A stretch of DNA of 43,001 nt from an uncultured Granulosicoccaceae bacterium (GTDB taxonomy: Bacteria > Pseudomonadota > Gammaproteobacteria > Granulosicoccales > Granulosicoccaceae): the NCBI GenBank assembly GCA_938035125.1, contig CALHNS010000078.1:1-43001 (forward strand). The letters run 5' to 3'. Position 1 is the stretch's first letter. Each line of letters opens with the position of its first letter. The position numbers and the translations under genes are program-made. This document shows, in pieces, positions 8,057 to 14,316 of the stretch. Under the pieces are notes generated by a model. The model was not told the DNA's origin, did no database searches, and worked only from the letters and a program-made list of their open reading frames with translations.

Positions 8057-8504
8057 GTACCTCCATCGATAAGCTCGAGGTAACGCTGTATAAGTCAATT
8101 TCGGCAACCACCGATTTATACAGTTGATCAAAGTCGCGAGTGGATGCCACTTGAACCTTTATTAAATAATCAGTTTCACCGGCTAATCGATGAACTTCGA
8201 CAATCTCTGGGTGCTTGTGAACAACTTCGTCAAATCGCTTTAACCATTTATCTTCATGTTGGTTTGTTTTAATAGCAATAAAGAAGGTTTCAGGTAAGCC
8301 AACGCTTGCAGGGTCTAGTATCGCCACTTGGCGTTTGATGACGCCATCTTTCTGCAATCGCTTGACTCGGTTCCAAACGGCCGTTTTGGATGCGCCCACT
8401 GTTTTCGCTAAATGCTCCATGGAAACCGAGGCATCTTGTTGCAAGGCTCGTAAAAGCTCAAGGTCGGTGGGATCCAGCGTTAAATCGGTTCGTGTTTGAG
8501 TCAT
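8028..8504 (-). CDS. Lrp/AsnC-family transcriptional regulator
   Basis: From the ATG at 8504 the product is 158 residues. The N-terminal winged helix-turn-helix covers LDPTDLELLRALQQDA, MEHLAKTVGASKTAVWNRVKRL and the wing KDGVIKRQVAIL (about residues 10-65). The C-terminal half (about 75-155) is a ligand-binding RAM/ACT-like domain with VEVHRLAGETDYLIKV. These are the two domains of Lrp/AsnC proteins, which form octamers and sense amino acids or related small molecules. The open frame extends upstream to 8570, but the family length favours 8504. It is divergent from the sulfite reductase operon, so that operon is its likely target. Which effector it binds is unknown; a sulfur-containing compound would fit. 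Confidence 0.9.
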   Translation of the reverse strand: MTQTRTDLTLDPTDLELLRALQQDASVSMEHLAKTVGASKTAVWNRVKRLQKDGVIKRQVAILDPASVGLPETFFIAIKTNQHEDKWLKRFDEVVHKHPEIVEVHRLAGETDYLIKVQVASTRDFDQLYKSVVAEIDLYSVTSSLSMEVLKYETALPV

Positions 8505-8546
8505 GTATATAGAATAATGTTCACATATTAAGTCTTTATACAGATG

Positions 8547-8592
8547 ATATTCCAAATATGCTCGGTTCATGTTGAAATAATTGGAACAATAT
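8547..8592. promoter_or_regulatory. Candidate operator between the Lrp gene and the sulfite reductase operon
   Basis: The AT-rich divergent region 8505-8641 contains ATATTCCAA at 8547-8555 and TTGGAACAATAT at 8581-8592, an interrupted inverted repeat with TTCCAA/TTGGAA arms 25 bp apart. Lrp-family proteins commonly bind several such AT-rich dyads around divergent promoters. The site assignment is inference from position and symmetry. Confidence 0.35.
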
Positions 8593-8641
8593 TCAAAATA
8601 GAGGTCTGAATTAACCTAAACCGAGGGTATAAAAGACTGTC

Positions 8642-9718
8642 ATGAGCAACGCCGCTATAGAAACTGATGTGGTCATCATTGGCGCAGGCCCATGTGGCTT
8701 GTTTCAAATTTTCGAACTAGGCCTTCTGGGCATAAAAGCGCACGTCATTGAGTCTTTGGATAAGCCTGGTGGCCAATGCGCCGAGCTGTACCCCGACAAG
8801 CCGATCTACGACATTCCCGCACTGCCGGTTATCGGCGCACAGGAATTGGTGGATAACTTAATGAAGCAAGCGGCGCCATTCGATCCCACATTTCATTTTG
8901 GTCAGCAAGTTCAAACCGTTGAACGAACCGATGATGAACGCTGGCGTTTAGTGACCAGTAAGAACCAAGAATTTATTACGCACGCGGTTATCGTGGCTGG
9001 TGGTGTAGGTGCGTTTGAACCGGTTCGTTTGAAAGTACCCGGTGTTGAGCAGCGTGATGGAAGCAGTTTATTTTATTCGGTTAAAAACCCTGAATTGCAC
9101 CGAGATAAAGACATCGTTGTGCTAGGCGGTGGTGACTCTGCGCTGGATTGGGCACTGGATTTAAAAGACGTTGCGAACAGCGTGGTGGTGATTCATCGCT
9201 CTGAAAACTTTAAGGCCGCTCCTGCATCATTGGAACGTTTAAAATCACATTGCGACGCATTAGAAATGCAATTGTTAATCGGTAACGTAACAGCCCTTGA
9301 TGGTAAGAGTGATGACAGCAGCAAAACCGATTTGCAATCCATCGATGTAACCTCACTGGATGGCATTACACGGCGATTAGAGCTAGATCACTTACTGGTG
9401 TTCTTTGGATTGTCACCTAAGCTTGGGCCGATGGTTGACTGGCCGGCCACACGTAAGAAAAATCAATTCATTGTTGATACTGAGAAATTCCAAACTGACC
9501 AACCTGGGTTTTACGCGGTGGGCGATATCAACTGGTATCCAGGTAAAAAGAAGTTGATCTTAAGTGGCTTTCATGAGGCAGCCTTAGCAGCGTTTGCCAT
9601 AAAAGAACAATTGAACCCAGGCAAGAAGGCCTCATTGCAATACACCACAACCAGTACCTTGATGCACGAGCGTTTAGGTGTTGATAACCCGTTCTCTGAT
9701 GATGAGATAGCAGCATAA
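8642..9718 (+). CDS. Ferredoxin/flavodoxin--NADP+ reductase, thioredoxin-reductase-like type
   Basis: The 358-residue flavoprotein has an FAD-binding GAGPCG at 14-19, an NADPH-binding GGGDSALDWAL starting at 162, and a C-terminal FAD motif GFYAVGDINWYPGKKKLILSGFHEAALAA. It lacks the CxxC redox pair of thioredoxin reductase, and the PGGQCAELYPDKPIYDIP segment is characteristic of the YumC-type ferredoxin-NADP reductases. It should move electrons from NADPH to ferredoxin or flavodoxin in the cytoplasm. It is the first gene of a four-gene operon with sulfite reductase, which suggests that it supplies the electrons for sulfite reduction in place of a CysJ-type flavoprotein. Confidence 0.92.
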   Translation: MSNAAIETDVVIIGAGPCGLFQIFELGLLGIKAHVIESLDKPGGQCAELYPDKPIYDIPALPVIGAQELVDNLMKQAAPFDPTFHFGQQVQTVERTDDERWRLVTSKNQEFITHAVIVAGGVGAFEPVRLKVPGVEQRDGSSLFYSVKNPELHRDKDIVVLGGGDSALDWALDLKDVANSVVVIHRSENFKAAPASLERLKSHCDALEMQLLIGNVTALDGKSDDSSKTDLQSIDVTSLDGITRRLELDHLLVFFGLSPKLGPMVDWPATRKKNQFIVDTEKFQTDQPGFYAVGDINWYPGKKKLILSGFHEAALAAFAIKEQLNPGKKASLQYTTTSTLMHERLGVDNPFSDDEIAA

Positions 9719-9719
9719 A

Positions 9720-10025
9720 ATGGCCACACACGACGTAAAAACTGTAAAAGAGGCTGCCATCGTTTTAGCGAATGATTTGCGATCTGGGCTAACGGTATAC
9801 CTCACCGAGCAAGGCGTATGGTCGGTTAATTTTGATGACGCTTGGCGCTTAACTAGCGATGAATCTGCAAGCGATGCAATGAAAAAAGCCGCCGAGTCCG
9901 AAAATAACAATGAAGTGGTGGGCGCATACTTGGTTGATGCAACCTCAACAGGGTTACCAACACACGTGCGTGAACGTCTTCGAGTGGAAGGCCCCAGCAT
10001 TCAATATCTTAAAGATTCAGCCTAA
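9720..10025 (+). CDS. DUF2849 protein of the sulfite reductase operon
   Basis: The 101-residue protein begins one base after the reductase stop codon. It contains the DUF2849-like pattern ANDLRSGLTVYLTEQGVW followed by a helical, alanine-rich stretch and a C-terminal VVGAYLVDA segment. Proteins of this family are known beside assimilatory sulfite reductase genes in many proteobacteria, but no biochemical role is established as far as I know. It has no signal peptide or membrane segment, so it is cytoplasmic. A structural or assembly role for the hemoprotein would fit the context and is inference only. Confidence 0.8.
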   Translation: MATHDVKTVKEAAIVLANDLRSGLTVYLTEQGVWSVNFDDAWRLTSDESASDAMKKAAESENNNEVVGAYLVDATSTGLPTHVRERLRVEGPSIQYLKDSA

Positions 10026-10055
10026 GTGCATCAGCACATAAGGAGTCTATAAACT

Positions 10056-11768
10056 GTGTACCAATACGACGAGTACGATCAAGCTATTGTCGATCAACGC
10101 TGCGCAGAATTTCGTGAGCAAGTCAGCAGGCGATTAGCAGGTGAATTGTCAGAGGATGAATTCAAACCGCTTAGACTGATGAACGGTTTATACCTTCAAT
10201 TGCACGCTTACATGCTGCGTGTGGCAATCCCTTACGGCGTGTTGTCGTCACAGCAGTTAAATAAACTTGCCGACATTGCCGATCAGTACGATAGAGGTTA
10301 CGGGCACTTTACCACTCGCCAAAACATTCAATTCAATTGGCCGCAATTGGTAGAAACGCCGGATATTTTAGAAGCGTTGGCTTCGGTGCAAATGCACGCC
10401 ATTCAAACCAGTGGTAACTGTATTAGAAATATTACTACCGACCCTTTTGCAGGTGTGGCTGCCGATGAAGACGTTGATCCTCGGCCCATTGCAGAATGGC
10501 TTCGTCAGTGGAGCACTTTACACCCTGAATTTCGGTATTTACCGCGTAAATTTAAGTTTGCTATAACCGGTAGCGCCAATGATCGTGCGGCCATTAAATT
10601 ACACGATATTGGCTTACGATTAAAACGATCTGCCTCTGGCGAGACTGTGGCTGATGTGTGGGTAGGTGGTGGACAAGGCAGAACACCAAAAATTGCCCAG
10701 CTATTTAAAGAGGCAGTTCCATTAAACGAATTGATGCCGTATTTAGAAGCCATCATGCGCGTTTACAACTTACACGGTCGGCGTGACAATAAATACAAAG
10801 CCAGAATTAAAATTTTATTGGTGGAAACCGGATTAGAAAAACTGCAAGAACAGGTGGATGCTGAATATCAAACCATGGATAAAAGTGTGTTTGATGCAGC
10901 CGCTGCAGATTTTGAAAGAATTCAGTCACGTTTTATCGACCCTGAATTAGATGATACGGATGCCGTTCCCGAAGCAGAACGCCAAGCTTGGCCAAACAGG
11001 CTTCAATTGTTACAGCAAGGCGTTAACGTTCCGGCAAACGAGCGGGGTGCATGGTCTCACTGGTTAGAGCAATGTGTGAAAGAGCATCGACACGGCGGCT
11101 ATGCCAGCGTGGTTATTTCATTAAAGGCGCACGGCGAAATTCCAGGTGATGTCACGTCCGATCAAATGCGTCAAATTGCGAGCCTTGCTGAGCAATATGG
11201 GCATAACGAAATTAGAGTAACGCACAGGCAAAACTTAGTCTTACCTCAAGTGCGTGTTAGAGATCTTTACGCGGTATGGGAATTATTGCGTGGTGTAGGT
11301 GTGGCGGCCAGTAACGTTGACTTACCCAGCGATATTATTGCGTGCCCTGGGCTAGATTATTGCGCTCTGGCTACTGCACGCTCTATCCCTATTGCGCAAG
11401 ACATTTCAAAACAAGTGCAAGCGATGGAAGCCGATGCAAAGAGTGTTAGCGTGAACATCTCAGGTTGTATTAACGCCTGTGCGCATCATCATGTGGCCAG
11501 CATTGGTATTTTAGGATTAGATCGAGGCGGGGTTGAGAATTACCAAATTACGCTAGGCGGGCAGAGTGATCAAAACGCACGCGTAGGCGATCGTATGGGG
11601 CCTGGTATTTCTGCTGATGAAGTTGCACCAACTGTTGAACGTATCGTGCATTTTTACGTGAACGAGCGTCATGCTGATGAAACCTTCAACGATACTTACC
11701 AACGTATTGGTAAAGAGCGATACAAAACGGTTATTTACGGAGAAGACGATGTCGCACAGACTGCTTAG
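10056..11768 (+). CDS. cysI: Assimilatory sulfite reductase hemoprotein (nitrite/sulfite reductase family)
   Basis: The 570-residue protein has the siroheme/4Fe-4S cysteine set C430-x5-C436 (in CPGLDYCAL) and C471-x3-C475 (in GCINACAHH), the defining ligands of sulfite and nitrite reductases. N-terminal ferredoxin-like parts carry RGYGHFTTRQNIQFNW and SGNCIRNITTDPFAG. It reduces sulfite to sulfide by six electrons, feeding cysteine synthesis. The neighbouring ferredoxin-NADP reductase and DUF934 gene support sulfite over nitrite. The start is GTG at 10056, with a ribosome site AAGGAG ending 11 bases upstream. The gene overlaps the following DUF934 gene by 20 bp, a sign of translational coupling. 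Confidence 0.92.
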   Translation: MYQYDEYDQAIVDQRCAEFREQVSRRLAGELSEDEFKPLRLMNGLYLQLHAYMLRVAIPYGVLSSQQLNKLADIADQYDRGYGHFTTRQNIQFNWPQLVETPDILEALASVQMHAIQTSGNCIRNITTDPFAGVAADEDVDPRPIAEWLRQWSTLHPEFRYLPRKFKFAITGSANDRAAIKLHDIGLRLKRSASGETVADVWVGGGQGRTPKIAQLFKEAVPLNELMPYLEAIMRVYNLHGRRDNKYKARIKILLVETGLEKLQEQVDAEYQTMDKSVFDAAAADFERIQSRFIDPELDDTDAVPEAERQAWPNRLQLLQQGVNVPANERGAWSHWLEQCVKEHRHGGYASVVISLKAHGEIPGDVTSDQMRQIASLAEQYGHNEIRVTHRQNLVLPQVRVRDLYAVWELLRGVGVAASNVDLPSDIIACPGLDYCALATARSIPIAQDISKQVQAMEADAKSVSVNISGCINACAHHHVASIGILGLDRGGVENYQITLGGQSDQNARVGDRMGPGISADEVAPTVERIVHFYVNERHADETFNDTYQRIGKERYKTVIYGEDDVAQTA

Positions 11769-12180
11769 TGCCAATGGTACGGTCCGTAAGATCGATGCAG
11801 ACGACATGGCTTCTGTTCGCTTGATCGATGTCACTGATGTGGATGCTGCACAGAACGAATTGATGCAGTCATCGGCTGATGCAATCGTTTTATTGGACAT
11901 GACTGGCAGTGCTGATGGGCGATGCTTTTCAATTGTCGGCCATTTAACAGCTGCCAGAAAAACAGATGCTCCGACGGTGTGGTTGAAAGGCGATTTCATT
12001 CCCGATCAGGTTAGCTTGGCCTATCAGTGTGGGATATCGGCCGTATTGGTCAGTGACGAAATGTGGCAGCACAGAGGTGAGAAGGCCTGGATTAATGCGC
12101 AAAATCCTCCGGTACAGCTTGGCTATCGCGCGGCGGTGTGGCCAACGGTTGCCGAAATCTCTCAATTGCGTCAAGGATAA
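11749..12180 (+). CDS. DUF934 protein of the sulfite reductase operon
   Basis: From the ATG at 11749, inside the end of the sulfite reductase gene and with GGAGAAG upstream, the product is 143 residues. The core DGRCFSIVGHLTAARK and GDFIPDQVSLAYQCGISAVLVSDEMW matches the DUF934 pattern (DGRxxS, then GDxxxDQxxxxxxCG). DUF934 genes almost always follow sulfite reductase or precede cysH in proteobacteria; the molecular role is not established. The frame is open upstream to 11671, but that extension lies in the hemoprotein gene and is unlikely to be translated. It closes the operon. Confidence 0.87.
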   Translation: MSHRLLSANGTVRKIDADDMASVRLIDVTDVDAAQNELMQSSADAIVLLDMTGSADGRCFSIVGHLTAARKTDAPTVWLKGDFIPDQVSLAYQCGISAVLVSDEMWQHRGEKAWINAQNPPVQLGYRAAVWPTVAEISQLRQG

Positions 12181-12582
12181 GGAATTCGTTCACTGTCTGT
12201 GGGTGTAAAGGGTTTGAAAAATCCCCCGGCTGAGAGCAACGAAACCACGAATAGCTCTCATTAGGTACGGAACCGGGCAGAGGTTTATGGAATGGCTGTG
12301 TTTAATTTACGTACATTCGGTGCCGATTACGTAACCTAATGTTTCGCAAATGAGGTTAATCTGGGTACAATTTTGGTTGGTTTGAAGGATGCGTTCAGTG
12401 CGTTGATCACAGCAAAGGTTGATCTGTAGGGCTTTCACAGCTATATTGGCCCTGATATGAAGGGTGCTTATCTCAATATGTACTCTTATTCACAAAAGCC
12501 TACATGCTCATAAGCTGTTGAAACTTTCGTTCTGATCTAAACTCTTACTTGCCAAGACACGTAAATCCAGAAAAGTTATACC
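12181..12582 (+). other. 402-bp gap with a two-stem structured element of unknown family
   Basis: No convincing gene lies here. At 12225-12277 the sequence can fold into a two-part structure: CCCGG (12225-12229) pairs with CCGGG (12273-12277), and inside it GAGAGC (12232-12237) pairs with GCTCTC (12254-12259). An overlapping alternative hairpin pairs the GGG of GGGTTTG with TCCC upstream of it, so the two folds compete. The shape could be a terminator variant, a small RNA or a leader element. A GGCTGAGA string recalls the TPP riboswitch, but the other conserved parts are missing. From 12300 to 12582 I see only weak inverted repeats such as TAACCT/AGGTTA. Confidence 0.4.
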
Positions 12583-13083
12583 TTGAACAAACTTACCAGC
12601 GCCAATATAGAAGCGATCGATCAGGCTCTTGAAGTCATCGAGTCGCTAACTGATGCGGCTTACCAAGCCCGTGTCGACGGTAGGAGCCAGCCTGGAGCTC
12701 ACATCCGTCACGTGCTCGATCATTATCAAGCGCTGCGCGATGGGTTTTCTGTCGGTTTGGTGGATTACGATTGCCGCAGCCGTCAAAGCGAAGTTGAAAC
12801 CAATCGGCGCATCGCCAAACAAGAACTGTTAGACACCAAGCAGTGGCTTCAATCGCTAAGCGATGAATCACAGCCGCTAAAAGTTAAGTCAGAAGTGTCG
12901 CTGTGCGAATGCTGCTCAGTAACTATCGATTCTGATACAGCGCGAGAGCTTTTATACGTGTTGAATCACACTGTGCATCACATGGCATACGTGGCTTTGT
13001 TGCTTAAGTTTAACGGTGTGGTGGTTAACGACTCAATTGGTATGGCGCCAGCCACGGCCACTCACAACCGATCCGCTGGTTAG
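12583..13083 (+). CDS. DinB/YfiT-like four-helix protein
   Basis: The 166-residue product has histidines placed as in the DinB/YfiT superfamily: HIRHVLDHY near 42-50 and NHTVHHMAYVALLL near 128-141, followed by the conserved end GMAPATATH. These histidines form a metal site at one end of a four-helix bundle; family members are often thiol transferases or of unknown role. A pair of cysteines in LCECCS (about 107-112) is unusual. The only available start near the expected N-terminus is TTG at 12583. It is followed 23 bp later by the NRDE gene on the same strand. Confidence 0.75.
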   Translation: MNKLTSANIEAIDQALEVIESLTDAAYQARVDGRSQPGAHIRHVLDHYQALRDGFSVGLVDYDCRSRQSEVETNRRIAKQELLDTKQWLQSLSDESQPLKVKSEVSLCECCSVTIDSDTARELLYVLNHTVHHMAYVALLLKFNGVVVNDSIGMAPATATHNRSAG

Positions 13084-13106
13084 TCCACGTTACCTAAGCG
13101 CATACC

Positions 13107-13874
13107 ATGTGCACGGTTAGCACATTTGCATCAAGCCAGTCATTCATTGCAACTATGAATCGCGATGAGCGGCGCCTGCGTCTTGAAGGCCCGTTATTTT
13201 GCGCAGAAACACACTGTTATCCAACCGATGCGCATGCAGGCGGCACATGGTGTGGCATTAATTGTTATGGCCTTATTTTTTGTTTATTGAATCGCTACGA
13301 TGCGCCTCTATCAAGCGAGGCTACGATGATCAGTCGTGGCGACATCATTCCACAAGCACTTCAATGTACAACCGCCGATGAGGTGAGTGAATTTATCAGC
13401 TCTCTGGATTTAGCTCGTTATAACGGCTTTAGGTTGCAGGTGTTCAGCAATACCGTTTGCCGTCAATACGACTGGGATAGAACCCAGCAAAGCACAACCG
13501 AACATGAGGATCCCAACCAAGTGTTTTCATCCTCATCTTCGCTGCGATCACTGAGCATCCCCAATGAGCGTGAGCAACGTTATCGAGCCTACCGGCAGCA
13601 GCAAAACGCAGCGGGTATCGATACCCAAACTATCGGGACCATACCCAGCCTTCATCTACACGATCCAACGGTGCCACCCAGCGATGCGCTGTTCATGGTT
13701 AGGCGCGATACGCACACAAAGAGTATTTGCCAAATGGCGTTTAGCGATGGAAAAGCGCATCTGCATTACTGGCCTGCTCAAAACGGATTTGATGAAAATC
13801 GCGTGGAACGCTGGAGCCAAGCATTACAAGTTGTAAATAGTCCAAGCGTAAAATCCGCCAAATCCGGCCATTAA
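13107..13874 (+). CDS. NRDE/TANGO2-family protein
   Basis: The 255-residue protein starts with Met-Cys-Thr and has the eponymous MNRDE motif at 17-21, then AGGTWCGINCYGLIFCLLNRYD, where GGTW and the LLNR segment are conserved in the NRDE (TANGO2) family. The N-terminal cysteine after Met suggests an N-terminal nucleophile hydrolase-like fold, which has been proposed for this family. The cellular role in bacteria is not settled; heme trafficking has been proposed for related proteins. It appears to be co-transcribed with the DinB-like gene. Its last 51 bp overlap the 3' end of the opposite membrane-protein gene. Confidence 0.82.
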   Translation: MCTVSTFASSQSFIATMNRDERRLRLEGPLFCAETHCYPTDAHAGGTWCGINCYGLIFCLLNRYDAPLSSEATMISRGDIIPQALQCTTADEVSEFISSLDLARYNGFRLQVFSNTVCRQYDWDRTQQSTTEHEDPNQVFSSSSSLRSLSIPNEREQRYRAYRQQQNAAGIDTQTIGTIPSLHLHDPTVPPSDALFMVRRDTHTKSICQMAFSDGKAHLHYWPAQNGFDENRVERWSQALQVVNSPSVKSAKSGH

Positions 13875-14162
13875 AGCCACGGCTGGCCCGACCCATTTTC
13901 TGAATTTAGCCACAACGTCAGGCTTACTCATCCGCAGGCAAAAGGCCCCGGAAGCTAGCATGACTAGACCGGACCAAAGGGCCATTTGCCCCCAAAACTC
14001 ACTGAAATGCTGCAATCCGTACCAAAACGCGTTCCAGATACCGGCCGCCTCTAGAAGCAGGCCTAAGCCGATGACGGCTGGTTTGGGTAATTTGAAAACC
14101 ACACCCATTCCAACGGCTCCGATCAGCAGGCATGCCGCCATAATCGTTCCCATTGGTAACAT
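13824..14162 (-). CDS. Small four-helix membrane protein of unknown function
   Basis: The 112-residue product has about four hydrophobic segments (about 4-22, 27-48, 57-75, 90-110) separated by short loops with Lys/Arg such as FKLPKP and RMSKPDVVAKFRKW. I do not recognise a family. It should lie in the inner membrane. The ATG at 14162 is the natural start. The 3' end overlaps the opposite NRDE gene by 51 bp, so part of the C-terminal helix is encoded antisense to that gene. The coding pattern is less certain than for its neighbours, but the regular hydrophobic pattern supports a real gene. Confidence 0.6.
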   Translation of the reverse strand: MLPMGTIMAACLLIGAVGMGVVFKLPKPAVIGLGLLLEAAGIWNAFWYGLQHFSEFWGQMALWSGLVMLASGAFCLRMSKPDVVAKFRKWVGPAVALMAGFGGFYAWTIYNL

Positions 14163-14207
14163 GGTAAAACCTCTTTTTTTCTATTGGTTCGCATATATTA
14201 CCGATTC

Positions 14208-14260
14208 AGGCCATCTTAGGCAGAATTACGCGTAAAACGCTAACTGCCTACGGTCGGCCT
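14208..14260. repeat. Long imperfect inverted repeat in the divergent promoter region
   Basis: AGGCC (14208-14212) and TAGGCAG (14217-14223) pair with CTGCCTA (14244-14250) and GGCCT (14256-14260), giving 12 base pairs with a 4/5-nt internal loop and a 20-nt terminal loop that itself holds the palindrome TTACGCGTAA. No T-run follows, so a simple terminator is unlikely. It lies between the membrane-protein gene (minus) and the FG-GAP gene (plus), so a regulator site or an RNA leader hairpin are the likely options. Confidence 0.55.
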
Positions 14261-14316
14261 ATTAGGGCTTTAGGATAAATTAGTCTCATAAAATTCGCGA
14301 CACGAAGCGCTTTGAT

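Noticed and set aside
12225-12240. GGCTGAGA string resembling the TPP riboswitch core
   Set aside because: The second conserved half (ACCTGA/GGTTAATACCAGCG-like) is absent and downstream genes are not thiamine-related.
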